Below, piece by piece: positions 25,608 to 34,203 of a DNA stretch of 64,000 nt. Within the stretch, counting starts at the first letter, position 1, and each line of letters starts with the position of its first letter. This stretch comes from Streptomyces sp. AC512_CC834 (GTDB taxonomy: Bacteria; Actinomycetota; Actinomycetes; Streptomycetales; Streptomycetaceae), in the NCBI RefSeq assembly GCF_019049325.1, contig NZ_JAGMUO010000007.1:83942-147941 (forward strand). Reading direction: 5' to 3'. The position numbers and the translations under genes are program-made. The notes under the pieces are model-generated. The model was not told the origin of the DNA and did no database searches. It saw only the letters and a program-made list of their open reading frames with translations.

Positions 25608-27199
25608 CGAAGGAACACCAGGGGAGTACCCGCGGCTGGGCCGCGGCTCGCAAGGGAGTCTGGTCCTGGCTGCGCTTCACCAGCCTGCGCCTCAGGCTGG
25701 TCCTCGTCTTCGGTCTGGTCGCGCTCACCGCCGCCGTGTCCGCGTCCGGCATCGCGTACTGGCTGAACCGGGAGGCGGTGCTCACCCGCACCCAGGACGC
25801 GGTGCTGCGCGACTTCGAGCAGGAGATGCAGAACCGGGCGGGCGCGCTGCCCGAGCACCCCACGCAGGACGAGTTGCAGCACACGGCGGGGCAGATGGCC
25901 AACAGCAGCCAGCGGTTCAGCGTGCTGCTGGTCGCCGAGGACGCCGACGGCGGCTCCGTGTACGGCAGCTCCGGCGGCCTGGGCGGCTTCGCGCTGTCCG
26001 ACGTGCCCGAGTCGCTGCGCACGGCGGTGAACAAGGAGCAGAAGGCCACCTCGGCCAACAAGCACCCGTACCACCTGTACTGGCAGCGGATCACCGACGA
26101 CGACACCCCGTACCTGGTGGCCGGCACGAAGGTGATCGGCGGCGGGCCGACGGGCTACATGCTCAAGTCACTGGAACCGGAGGCCAAGGACCTGAACTCG
26201 CTCGCCTGGTCGCTGGGGATCGCCACCGCACTCGCCCTGCTCGGTTCCGCACTGCTCGCACAGGCCCTGGCGACGACCGTGCTGAAGCCCGTGCACCGGC
26301 TCGGGGTCGCGGCACGGCGCCTGGGCGAGGGGAAACTGGACACCCGGCTGCGGGTGTCCGGCACCGACGAACTGGCCGATCTGTCCCGGACGTTCAACAG
26401 CGCCGCCGAGGCGCTGGAGAAGCGGGTCGCTGACATGGCGGGACGGGAGCAGGCGTCCCGGCGCTTCGTCGCGGACATGAGCCATGAGCTGCGGACACCG
26501 CTGACGGCGATCACCGCCGTGACGGAGGTGCTGGAGGACGAGCTGCAGTTCGAGGGCGAGGGCGGGAGTTTCGACCCGATGGTCGAGCCCGCCGTACGGC
26601 TGGTGGTCAGCGAGACGCGGCGGCTGAACGACCTCGTGGAGAACCTGATGGAGGTCACCCGCTTCGACGCGGGCACCGCCCGGCTGGTCCTGGACGACGT
26701 CGACGTCGCCGACCAGATCACCGCCTGCATCGACGCCCGCGCCTGGCTGGACGCCGTCGACCTGGACGCCGAGCGGGGCATCCACGCCCGGCTTGACCCG
26801 CGGCGCCTGGACGTGATCCTCGCCAACCTGATCGGCAACGCGCTCAAGCACGGCGGGTCGCCGGTCAGGGTGTCGGTGTCGCGGGCCGACGACGAGGTCG
26901 TCATCCAGGTGCGGGACAACGGGCCCGGCATCCCCGAGGACGTCCTGCCGCACGTCTTCGACCGTTTCTACAAGGCGAGCGCCTCCCGGCCGCGCTCCGA
27001 GGGCAGCGGGCTCGGCCTGTCCATCGCCCTGGAGAACGCGCACATCCACGGCGGTGGGATCACCGCCGCGAACTCCCCGGAGGGTGGTGCGGTGTTCACG
27101 CTGCGGCTGCCGCAGGACCCGTCCCCGGCCGCCGACGAGGACGGCGAGGACACCGAAGACACCGAGCACCAGGGCAAGGACGCGAAGGGACAGGTCTGA
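25604..27199 (+). CDS. afsQ2: sensor histidine kinase AfsQ2
   Basis: 531 residues, GTG start overlapping the afsQ1 stop. First membrane helix LVLVFGLVALTAAVSASGIAYW, an extracytoplasmic sensor of about 130 residues, second helix around SLGIATALALLGSALLAQA, then HAMP. The HisKA box with the phospho-His reads MSHELRTPLTAITAV. The ATPase domain has NLIGNALKHGG (N box), VRDNGPGIPEDV (G1) and GSGLGLSIALENA (G2). The Asp/Glu-rich tail is disordered. It phosphorylates AfsQ1; the signal is unknown. It overlaps the lipoprotein gene by one base. Confidence 0.96.
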   Translation: MTKEHQGSTRGWAAARKGVWSWLRFTSLRLRLVLVFGLVALTAAVSASGIAYWLNREAVLTRTQDAVLRDFEQEMQNRAGALPEHPTQDELQHTAGQMANSSQRFSVLLVAEDADGGSVYGSSGGLGGFALSDVPESLRTAVNKEQKATSANKHPYHLYWQRITDDDTPYLVAGTKVIGGGPTGYMLKSLEPEAKDLNSLAWSLGIATALALLGSALLAQALATTVLKPVHRLGVAARRLGEGKLDTRLRVSGTDELADLSRTFNSAAEALEKRVADMAGREQASRRFVADMSHELRTPLTAITAVTEVLEDELQFEGEGGSFDPMVEPAVRLVVSETRRLNDLVENLMEVTRFDAGTARLVLDDVDVADQITACIDARAWLDAVDLDAERGIHARLDPRRLDVILANLIGNALKHGGSPVRVSVSRADDEVVIQVRDNGPGIPEDVLPHVFDRFYKASASRPRSEGSGLGLSIALENAHIHGGGITAANSPEGGAVFTLRLPQDPSPAADEDGEDTEDTEHQGKDAKGQV

Positions 27200-27810
27200 T
27201 GACCGTACGCCGGCTGCCGGCCCTCTCCGGGCTCGTGGCACTGGCCGCACTGCTGGCCGGGTGCGGCATCCGCGCCACGGAGGTGCCCACGGACTACGGT
27301 CCCGCGCCCTCGCGGGTGCGCTGCTCGCTCGCCGAGCCGGACGTGTCGACGCGGGCCACGCCCGGTCTGCCGGCGCAGGTGTTCCTGCTGTGCGGCTCGT
27401 CGCTGGTGGCCGTGGACCGCACGGTGCGGGTGCCGGACGGCGCGTCGGACTCCGGGCGGCGGGTCCAGGTGGCCCAGGGGCTGCTGAACGAGCTGGCCGA
27501 GCAGCCGTCGGCCGCGGAGAAGGAGGCCGGGTACACGTCGGACGTGCGCCGCGGGATCACCGTGACCGGCCCGCGCTCCGGCGACCCCGAGGACACGCTG
27601 CGGCTGAGTACCGATCCCGACGACCTCACGTCGTACGCCCTCGCCCAGGTCGTGTGCACCTTCTCCGACTCGGCCGCGGCCGAGGGCGACGGGTCCGTCG
27701 TCCTGGCCGGTCCCACCGACCGGTCCGCCCGCCGTTACGCCTGTACGGACGAGGTCCGGGCCCGGCCCGGCAGCAACGAACCGCCGGCCTCCGAGGTCGG
27801 CGGCGACTGA
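27199..27810 (+). CDS. lipoprotein of the afsQ operon
   Basis: 203 residues. Signal peptide with lipobox LAALLAGC, so the mature protein begins at a lipidated Cys (about residue 22). The rest is a soluble extracytoplasmic domain (VRCSLAEPDVSTRATPG, LLCGSSLVAVDRTVRVP, QVAQGLLNELAEQPS, YALAQVVCTFSDS). It contains three further Cys that could form a disulfide. Tight coupling to afsQ2 (TGATG) suggests it modulates the sensor. I do not recognise the domain with certainty. Confidence 0.82.
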   Translation: MTVRRLPALSGLVALAALLAGCGIRATEVPTDYGPAPSRVRCSLAEPDVSTRATPGLPAQVFLLCGSSLVAVDRTVRVPDGASDSGRRVQVAQGLLNELAEQPSAAEKEAGYTSDVRRGITVTGPRSGDPEDTLRLSTDPDDLTSYALAQVVCTFSDSAAAEGDGSVVLAGPTDRSARRYACTDEVRARPGSNEPPASEVGGD

Positions 27811-27968
27811 AGGAGGCTGACCCGACGGCCGGCGGCAGGGTTCGCAGGCGTGTCCCGGGTGCGGCGCGGGGGTCGTGTGGCGGCCACGTGGGGGCCATGT
27901 GGCGCAAGCCTCACCCTTGCGTGTGAGAGGCCGGAACCGCGCGCGGCGAAGGGCGCGTCTAGGGGGAC

Positions 27969-28520
27969 GTGCAGCGTCATGGGTTCCTCGGCGGCAGCGC
28001 CGCGCTCCGCATCCGTGTGACAGGAAGTGTTCTCCTGGTCGCACATCTCGCGTTCGTCGCCTGGTACACGCTGCGGCCACTGGACGTTCCCTGGGTGCTG
28101 CCTCCCAACCTGCAGCCGTTCGCCGGGATCCGCGCCGACCTGGCGCTGGGCCGGCCCGAGGCGGTGCGGTCGCTGGGTGGGGCGCTCGCCCTGCTGGCGC
28201 CGCTCGGCGTGCTGCTGCCGATGGCCGGCGGGCGGCTGGCCGTGTCGCCGCTGGCCTCCCTGCTGCGCACCATGGCCGCGGGCGCCCTGCTGTCGCTGGG
28301 CATCGAGCTGCTGCAGACCGGGGTGCCCGGTCAGGTCGTCGACGTGGACTCGGTGCTGCTGAACACGCTGGGCGTGGCCCTGGTGCACCTCGCCGTCGTT
28401 CCGGCGGGCCGGGTCCGGCTCCGCCGCAGGTACCGGCGGGACGGTGCGGCGGGCGTCCTCCAGGAGGAGCCCGGTCAGGGTCGGACCCCGACGATTCCCA
28501 GGGTCGGTATCGCACCGTAG
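27969..28520 (+). CDS. VanZ-family membrane protein
   Basis: 183 residues, GTG start. Membrane segments at TGSVLLVAHLAFVAWYTLRP, GGALALLAPLGVLLPMAGG, SLLRTMAAGALLSLGIELLQ and DVDSVLLNTLGVALVHLAVV. The motifs NLQPF and IELLQ..GVPGQVVDVDSVLLNTLG are the VanZ signature. VanZ-like proteins give low-level teicoplanin resistance in enterococci; the role here is unknown. It lies downstream of the afsQ operon, 158 bases after the lipoprotein. Confidence 0.87.
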   Translation: MQRHGFLGGSAALRIRVTGSVLLVAHLAFVAWYTLRPLDVPWVLPPNLQPFAGIRADLALGRPEAVRSLGGALALLAPLGVLLPMAGGRLAVSPLASLLRTMAAGALLSLGIELLQTGVPGQVVDVDSVLLNTLGVALVHLAVVPAGRVRLRRRYRRDGAAGVLQEEPGQGRTPTIPRVGIAP

Positions 28521-28615
28521 AGCGACGCTTTGTTCCGTTCGTCTCCGTAGCGTGGAGGGCAGATGAAGGGGAAGCCGGAGGGCAGCCCCACCCACACGCT
28601 CACGAAGGAGCCGCG

Positions 28616-28819
28616 ATGTCCCGCCTCGCCCGCCCCACCAACGGCCGCATGATCGGCGGAGTGTGCGCCGCGCTGGCCCGGCGCTTCGGCACCTCCACCA
28701 CCACGATGCGGGTGATCTTCGTGGTCTCCTGCCTGCTGCCCGGCCCGCAGTTCCTGCTCTACCTGGCCCTGTGGATCCTGCTCCCGTCCGAGGAGAAGGC
28801 CGCCCGCACGGCCTGGTGA
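28616..28819 (+). CDS. PspC-domain small membrane protein
   Basis: 67 residues with GAAGGAG before the ATG. The PspC domain reads LARPTNGRMIGGVCAALARRFG, TTTMRVIFVVSCLLPGPQFLLYLALWILLPSEE, with one or two membrane helices. PspC proteins belong to envelope-stress responses. A strong 20-bp stem terminator follows. Confidence 0.9.
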   Translation: MSRLARPTNGRMIGGVCAALARRFGTSTTTMRVIFVVSCLLPGPQFLLYLALWILLPSEEKAARTAW

Positions 28820-28849
28820 CGCACGCACACGTACCTCCCCCCTCTGGTA

Positions 28850-28894
28850 CGCCGACGGGGCGCACCCGGTCTCGCCGGGTGCGCCCCGTCGGCG
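28850..28894. terminator. 20-bp perfect stem terminator after pspC
   Basis: CGCCGACGGGGCGCACCCGG (28850-28869), loop TCTCG, complement 28875-28894. It lies between convergent pspC and the secreted protein gene. Confidence 0.92.
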
Positions 28895-28914
28895 CGTGGG
28901 GAGGGTGGCGCGGG

Positions 28915-29283
28915 TCAGCCGCCGAGCGGGAGGCCGTTGACCGGCAGGCCCTGCGTGGGCAGCCCCTGCACCGGCACTCCGCCGAGCAGCTTGGCGACCG
29001 GCTCGGTCGGGCCCTCGGCGAGCTGCTCGGCGACGACCTGCTCGACGACCGGCTGCGCGACGGTCAGACCGGTGTGGGAGATCTTGCGGCCCTGCTCCAG
29101 CACGTTTCCGGCGCCGGGCGCCACCTGGGAGACGGTCTCCGCGGGGAGGGTGCGGGTGACGGAGTCCACCGTCTGCGCGGCGTCCGGCAGCTCGGGGGCC
29201 GCGGTGGCCGCGCCCGCGCCGGCGGCGGCGAAGGCGGCACCGAGGGCGGCGACACCGAGGGTCTTGGCAGCAGACTGCTTCAT
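28915..29283 (-). CDS. small secreted protein with Gly-Leu-Pro repeats
   Basis: 122 residues from the ATG at 29283. Signal peptide MKQSAAKTLGVAALGAAFAAAGAGAATAAPEL with cleavage after TAA or AAP. The mature region is helical (LPDAAQTVDSVTRTLPAETVSQV, VAQPVVEQVVAEQLAEGPTEPV). It ends in a repeat, GVPVQGLPTQGLPVNGLPLGG. No known motif. It is of the same kind as the secreted protein at 20906-21319. Confidence 0.75.
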   Translation of the reverse strand: MKQSAAKTLGVAALGAAFAAAGAGAATAAPELPDAAQTVDSVTRTLPAETVSQVAPGAGNVLEQGRKISHTGLTVAQPVVEQVVAEQLAEGPTEPVAKLLGGVPVQGLPTQGLPVNGLPLGG

Positions 29284-29370
29284 GAAAATGCGTCCTCGTA
29301 ATGGGGTGACGGGGATGTGAGCGGTCCTTGACCGTAAACACGCGGCACCCCCCGCGGCAAACATCGAAAT

Positions 29371-29397
29371 GCGGACGGATGGTGAATGCCCGTCCGC
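29371..29397 (-). terminator. terminator of add
   Basis: GCGGACGG (29371-29378) pairs with CCGTCCGC (29390-29397). On the minus strand the stem is followed by ATTTCGATGTTT, a T-rich tail. It lies 27 bases after the add stop. Confidence 0.7.
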
Positions 29398-29423
29398 GTT
29401 TCCGTACTACTGTCGGCTCCCGA

Positions 29424-30641
29424 TCAAGCCTCGTTCTTCGAAGAACCGCTGGTCGAAGCGGTCTGCTGGAACAGCCATTCGGACTTCAGCTCCGCATATC
29501 CGGGCTTGATCACGTCATTGATCATGGCCAGTCGTTCATCGAAAGGAATGAACGCTGATTTCATCGCATTGACGGAGAACCACTGCATGTCGTCGAGCGT
29601 GTAACCGAACGCCTCGACAAGATGCTCGAATTCCCGGCTCATGCTGGTGTGGGACATCAGCCGGTTGTCAGTGTTGACGGTGGCCCGGAAGTGCAGCCGG
29701 CGCAGCAGTCCGATGGGGTGCTCGGCGTAGGAGTCCGCGGCGCCCGTCTGGAGGTTGGAGCTGGGGCACAGCTCCAGCGGGATCCGCTTGTCCCGGACGT
29801 AGGAGGCGAGCCGGCCGAGCTTGACCGAGCCGTCGTCGTGGACCTGGATGTCGTCGATGATGCGCACACCGTGCCCGAGCCGGTCGGCGCCGCACCACTG
29901 GAGGGCCTGCCAGATGGACGGCAGCCCGAAGGCCTCACCGGCGTGGATGGTGAAGTGGTTGTTCTCCCGCTTGAGGTACTCGAAGGCGTCCAGGTGCCGG
30001 GTGGGCGGGTACCCGGCCTCGGCGCCCGCGATGTCGAATCCGACGACTCCCCCGCCGCCGACGTCCAGGTCGCGGTAGCGGTTGGCGAGTTCGGCGATCT
30101 CCAGCGAGCGGGCGGCGTGCCGCATCGCGGTGAGCAGGGCGCCGACGCGGATGCGGTGGCCGTTGTCCCGCGCGCGCCGCTCGCCCTCCCGGAACCCCGC
30201 GTTGACGGCCTCGACGACCTCTTCGAGGGTCAGCCCCTTCTCGAGGTGCTGCTCGGGGGCGTACCGCACCTCGGCGTAGACGACGCCGTCCTCGGCGAGG
30301 TCCTCGGCACACTCGGCGGCGACCCGGACCAGGGCCTCGCGGGTCTGCATGACGCCGACGGTGTGGGAGAAGGTCTCCAGGTACCGCTCGAGCGAGCCGG
30401 AGTCGGCGGCCTGCCGGAACCAGGTGCCGAGCAGGTCGGGGTCGGTCTCGGGGAGGTCCGGGTAGCCGGTCTCGCGGGCGAGTTCGACGACCGTGCCGGG
30501 ACGCAGTCCGCCGTCGAGATGGTCGTGCAGCAGCACCTTCGGCGCCCGGCGGATCCGGTCCGGCGTCGGTGTCCTCACGGCCGTCGCGTTGTTCGTCGCC
30601 GCGCTCTTCGCCGTGCCCTTCGCTGCACTCTGACTCGTCAT
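29424..30641 (-). CDS. add: adenosine deaminase
   Basis: 405 residues. It converts (deoxy)adenosine to (deoxy)inosine. Metal and catalytic motifs: [20 protein letters not shown] with the catalytic Glu, RLGHGVRI, and [10 protein letters not shown], where the second Asp of the usual DD pair is Asn, as in actinobacterial enzymes. A Thr/Ala-rich N-terminal extension of about 30 residues precedes the catalytic barrel. The ATG at 30641 lies 7 bases after a TAGAGT -10-like element, so translation is probably leaderless. Confidence 0.95.
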   Translation of the reverse strand: MTSQSAAKGTAKSAATNNATAVRTPTPDRIRRAPKVLLHDHLDGGLRPGTVVELARETGYPDLPETDPDLLGTWFRQAADSGSLERYLETFSHTVGVMQTREALVRVAAECAEDLAEDGVVYAEVRYAPEQHLEKGLTLEEVVEAVNAGFREGERRARDNGHRIRVGALLTAMRHAARSLEIAELANRYRDLDVGGGGVVGFDIAGAEAGYPPTRHLDAFEYLKRENNHFTIHAGEAFGLPSIWQALQWCGADRLGHGVRIIDDIQVHDDGSVKLGRLASYVRDKRIPLELCPSSNLQTGAADSYAEHPIGLLRRLHFRATVNTDNRLMSHTSMSREFEHLVEAFGYTLDDMQWFSVNAMKSAFIPFDERLAMINDVIKPGYAELKSEWLFQQTASTSGSSKNEA

Positions 30642-30647
30642 TTCCGC

Positions 30648-30669
30648 ACTCTAACTCCTACGCGCGTAG
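30648..30669 (-). promoter_or_regulatory. CTACGCGCGTAG operator and -10 element of add
   Basis: A perfect palindrome at 30658-30669. On the minus strand it is followed after 4 bases by TAGAGT (30648-30653), and then by the ATG after 6 bases. This is the third perfect copy in the window. Confidence 0.8.
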
Positions 30670-30832
30670 AACACCGGGCGAACGCCCGGACCGGGCCATG
30701 CGGACGGAACGCGGACGGAACGCGGGCGGCCTGCGGGCGGAATGCGGGGGTCGCGGTGTACGGACGAGCCGATATGTAACGGTGACTGCGCGGACAGGTG
30801 GCGTACACACCGTCTTCTGAGAATGTTCTGCC

Positions 30833-31594
30833 ATGGCACAGCAAGCGACGCCGGTCCGTCGGGCCCGGCTGGGGCGGACGCTCGGTCCGGAGGGGACGGC
30901 GGTGAGCGGGGTGGTGCTGCTGCTCCCCGGGGGTGACGAGATCTCCGGACGCAGGCCCTCTCCGCTGCTCGCGACCGCGTCCGTACGGACGTTGGGGCGC
31001 CGGCTGGCGCGCGCGGGGCGGGGCGAGGGTCTGGCCACGCACGTCGTGCACTACCGCTACCGAGGCTGGAACGGCGCCGAGGCCCACCTCGCCCAGGACG
31101 CCGAATGGGCCGCCGACGAGGTAGTACGGCGCTACGGCGACGTTCCCGTCTGCCTGGCCGGTGTCGACATGGGCGGGCGGGCGGCGTTGCGCGCGGCGGG
31201 GCACGAGGCCGTCAACTCGGTGCTGGCGATCGCTCCTTGGCTGCCGGAGGAGGACGTGGCCGCGCCACCCGAACCGGTGAAGCAGCTCGCCGGGCGGCAG
31301 GTGCTGATCGTGCACGGCACGAACGACGAGCGCAGCGACCCGGAGCTGTCGTTCCGGCTGGCTTCCCGGGCGAAGAAGGCGAACCGCGCCGTGTGCCGTT
31401 TCGAGGTGCACTCCGACGGCCACGGGCTGCGCCAGTACCGGGGCGAAGTGGCCGCGCTGGCCGAGGACTTCGTGCTGGGCGTGCTGTTCGGGCAGTCCTT
31501 CTCGCGCCCGGTGGAGGACGCCCTGGCCGCTCCGCCGCCGCTGGGGCTGCGGATGCCGCTGGCGGTGGGGTTCGGGAAGTCGTTGCGGCGCTGA
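30833..31594 (+). CDS. alpha/beta-hydrolase-fold protein with an altered nucleophile elbow
   Basis: 253 residues. Fold signs: VVLLLPGGDE (oxyanion loop), YRYRGWNGA, the nucleophile elbow VCLAGVDMGGRAALRAA, QVLIVHGTNDERSDPE (acid) and SDGHGLRQY (catalytic His). The elbow has Asp where Ser or Cys is usual (G-x-D-x-G), so a covalent Asp mechanism or loss of activity is possible. The substrate is unknown. It is divergent from add but lies beyond the add operator. Confidence 0.78.
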   Translation: MAQQATPVRRARLGRTLGPEGTAVSGVVLLLPGGDEISGRRPSPLLATASVRTLGRRLARAGRGEGLATHVVHYRYRGWNGAEAHLAQDAEWAADEVVRRYGDVPVCLAGVDMGGRAALRAAGHEAVNSVLAIAPWLPEEDVAAPPEPVKQLAGRQVLIVHGTNDERSDPELSFRLASRAKKANRAVCRFEVHSDGHGLRQYRGEVAALAEDFVLGVLFGQSFSRPVEDALAAPPPLGLRMPLAVGFGKSLRR

Positions 31595-31630
31595 GCCCTC
31601 CCGTGCCGGGGGACGCTGTTGGCGAAGTGA

Positions 31631-31703
31631 TTGGACGGTTTGTCCCGCCGACACGCCGCCGACACGCCGCCGAAGTGGCGCTTCTGCCGGGACAGACTGT
31701 CCA
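31631..31703. repeat. 73-bp palindromic element, copy 2 (reverse orientation)
   Basis: The reverse complement of the element at 13512-13574, with the same ends and the same internal CAGAAGCGCCACTTCGG core. It carries an extra copy of an 11-bp GACACGCCGCC unit. It lies between the converging hydrolase and LysR genes. Beside it (31701-31733) is a short ACACACCG simple repeat. Confidence 0.88.
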
Positions 31704-31756
31704 CACACCGACACACCGACACACCCACACACCGGTCTTCGGCAGCAGGCCGCACG

Positions 31757-32710
31757 TCACTTGGGCAGCAGGCTCCCCCTGCGCGACAGCAGGAACTGTT
31801 TGAACGCCGCCACGGGTGGCGTGTCCGTGCGGCCCGCCAGCCAGGCCACGCCGATCTCGCGGGCGGCGCGCGGGGCCGTGACCGTCAGTTCGACCACCCC
31901 GGGGCGGGGCACGGCGGGCGGCGGCAGCAGGGCGACGCCGAGACCGGCCGCGACCAGGCCGCGCAGCGTCTCCGCCTCCTCGCCCTCGAAGGCGACCCTG
32001 GGCCGGAAACCGGCCTCCTTGCACAGGGCGTCGGTGATGCGGCGCAGGCCGTAGCCGGGCTCCAGGGTCACGAAGATCTCGTCGGCGGCCTCGGCGAGGC
32101 GGATGCGCCTGCGGCCGGCCAGGGAGTGGTCGGCCGGGACGACCAGGCGCAGCCTCTGCTCGTCCAGGCGGCGGGCGACCAGGTCCGGCGCGTCCGGTAC
32201 CGGGGAGGTCAGGCAGAGGTCGAGTTCACCGGCGCGCAGGCGTTCCAGCATGGCCTCGCCGTAGTTCTGGACGAGGCTGAAGCGGACGCGGGGGTGGTCG
32301 GCGCGGAAGGCGTGCAGGAGGCCGGGGACGGTTTCGGCGCCCATGGTGTGCAGGAAGCCGAAGGCGACCTTGCCGGTGGCCGGGTCGGCGTCGGCGCGGA
32401 CCTCGTCGGCGGCGCGCTCGACCTCGGCGAGGGCGCGTTCGACGGAGCCGAGGAAGGTGCGTCCGGCGACGGTCAGCGCGAGGGTGCGGCCGCGGCGCAC
32501 GAACAGGTCGACGCCGAGGTCCTCTTCGAGGCGTACGAGGGCGCGGGAGAGGGTCGACTGGGGGACGTTCATCTCCTGGGCGGCCCGGGTGACGTGCTCG
32601 GTGCGGGCCACACCGGCGAAGTGCGCGAGGCGGGGCGCGAGCAGCGCGACGATGTCTTCTGTGTCACCGGAGGGTGACAGGCGGGGCCGTGAGCTTGACT
32701 GATGCACCAT
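31757..32710 (-). CDS. LysR-family regulator
   Basis: 317 residues from the ATG at 32710. N-terminal HTH (LAPRLAHFAGVARTEHVTRAAQEMNVPQSTLSRALVRLEEDLGVDLFVRRGRTLALT) and the effector domain (GKVAFGFLHTMGAETVPGLL, LDLCLTSPVPDAPDLVARRL, GLGVALLPPPAVP). It is divergent from the MFS gene with a 63-base gap, the classic LysR-target layout. The AT-rich stretch ATTCCATGCATTGG there is a possible binding site. Confidence 0.9.
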   Translation of the reverse strand: MVHQSSSRPRLSPSGDTEDIVALLAPRLAHFAGVARTEHVTRAAQEMNVPQSTLSRALVRLEEDLGVDLFVRRGRTLALTVAGRTFLGSVERALAEVERAADEVRADADPATGKVAFGFLHTMGAETVPGLLHAFRADHPRVRFSLVQNYGEAMLERLRAGELDLCLTSPVPDAPDLVARRLDEQRLRLVVPADHSLAGRRRIRLAEAADEIFVTLEPGYGLRRITDALCKEAGFRPRVAFEGEEAETLRGLVAAGLGVALLPPPAVPRPGVVELTVTAPRAAREIGVAWLAGRTDTPPVAAFKQFLLSRRGSLLPK

Positions 32711-32773
32711 GGGAACGATTATGGCCATTCCATGCATTGGACGGATGAGTAAGGGGCTTCGTACCTTCGTGGC

Positions 32774-34096
32774 ATGACTCCCGCCGATACCGGGGCGTCC
32801 CCGGTCGTGGACGCCACCTCCACCGCAGTCTCCGTCTCTGTCTCCGACCCCGACTCCGGCTCCGACTCCGACTCGCGCATGGCCCCGGGCGGCCCCGGCT
32901 ACCGCCGGATGAGTCTCGCGCTGTTCCTGGCGGGCGTCGCGACCTTCGCGCTCCTGTACTCCACGCAGGCCCTGCTGCCGCTGATCTCGGGCGACATGGG
33001 CGTCACGGCGAGCGACGCGAGCTGGACGGTGGCCGCCGCGACCGGGGGCCTCGCGGTGTTCGTGCTGCCGATGAGCGCGCTGTCGGAGCGTTTCGGACGG
33101 CGTACGGTCATGACGGCCTCGCTGGCGGTCGCGGTGACCGTCGGCCTGCTGGTGCCCTTCGCCCCGTCGCTGCCGGCGCTGGTCGCGCTGCGGGCGGTGC
33201 AGGGCGCGGCGCTCGCCGGGCTGCCGGCCTCGGCGACGGCGTACCTCGCGGAGGAGGTGCGGCCGCGGGCGCTGGTCACCGCGATCGGCCTGTTCGTGGC
33301 GGGCAACAGCGTGGGCGGGATGAGCGGCCGGGTCATCACCGGGTGGGTCGCCCAGGAGTGGGGCTGGCGGATCGCCGTCGGTGTCATCGGCCTCCTGGCG
33401 GTGGCGTGCGCGGTGGCCTTCCGGCTGCTGCTGCCGGCGCCGAGGCACTTCACGCCGGGCTCACTGCGTCCGCGGGTCTTGGTCCGCACGGTCCGCGACC
33501 ACCTCGCCAACCCGCTGCTGCGCCGCCTGTACGCGATCGGCGCGCTGTTCATGACGGTGTTCGGCGGCGTCTACACGGTGATCGGCTACCGCCTGACGGA
33601 GGCGCCGTTCTCGCTGTCCCAGGGCCTCATCGGCTCGATCTTCCTGGTCTACCTGGTCGGTACGGTCTCGTCGGCGACCGCGGGCCGCCTGGTGGGCCGC
33701 CTCGGCCGTCGCGGGGCGCTCTACCTGGGCGGCGGTACGACGGCGGCGGGGCTGCTGCTGTCCCTGGCGCCGTCCCTGCCGCTGGTCCTGCTGGGCCTGG
33801 TGCTGATCACGGCGGGCTTCTTCGCCGGGCACGCGGTGGCCTCCTCGGCGGTCGGCAAGACCGCCCAGCACGGCCGCGCCCAGGCCGCTGCGCTGTACCA
33901 GTCCGCCTACTACGTCGGCTCCAGCGCGGGCAGCACGGTGGGCGCGGTGGCCTTCCACTCCGGCGGCTGGGCCGGGACGGTCGGGGTGGGGGTGCTGGCG
34001 GTGCTGGGGGTCGTCGCGATCACGGTCTCCGGGTCGCTGGCCGCCCGCCGCCAGGCCGCCGGCTCCCCGGTGGGGGCTCTGGGCGTGCCCCGCTGA
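32774..34096 (+). CDS. major facilitator superfamily transporter
   Basis: 440 residues, twelve hydrophobic segments after a Ser/Asp repeat leader (VSVSVSDPDSGSDSDS). MFS marks: LSERFGRRTVMTASL loop between helices 2 and 3, RAVQGAALAGLPASATAYLAEEV, WGWRIAVGVIG. The layout is like the YnfM/arabinose-efflux group of 12-helix exporters. The substrate is unknown. It is probably controlled by the divergent LysR protein. Confidence 0.9.
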   Translation: MTPADTGASPVVDATSTAVSVSVSDPDSGSDSDSRMAPGGPGYRRMSLALFLAGVATFALLYSTQALLPLISGDMGVTASDASWTVAAATGGLAVFVLPMSALSERFGRRTVMTASLAVAVTVGLLVPFAPSLPALVALRAVQGAALAGLPASATAYLAEEVRPRALVTAIGLFVAGNSVGGMSGRVITGWVAQEWGWRIAVGVIGLLAVACAVAFRLLLPAPRHFTPGSLRPRVLVRTVRDHLANPLLRRLYAIGALFMTVFGGVYTVIGYRLTEAPFSLSQGLIGSIFLVYLVGTVSSATAGRLVGRLGRRGALYLGGGTTAAGLLLSLAPSLPLVLLGLVLITAGFFAGHAVASSAVGKTAQHGRAQAAALYQSAYYVGSSAGSTVGAVAFHSGGWAGTVGVGVLAVLGVVAITVSGSLAARRQAAGSPVGALGVPR

Positions 34097-34203
34097 CCTG
34101 CGCCTTTCTTGACTGCACAGGCCATTGTCAGTCGCCTGCGGTAGCTTCCGAAGTGCGAGGCGCGAAGACGCGCACGACGGCACGCCACAGGGGTGGGTGG
34201 ACG

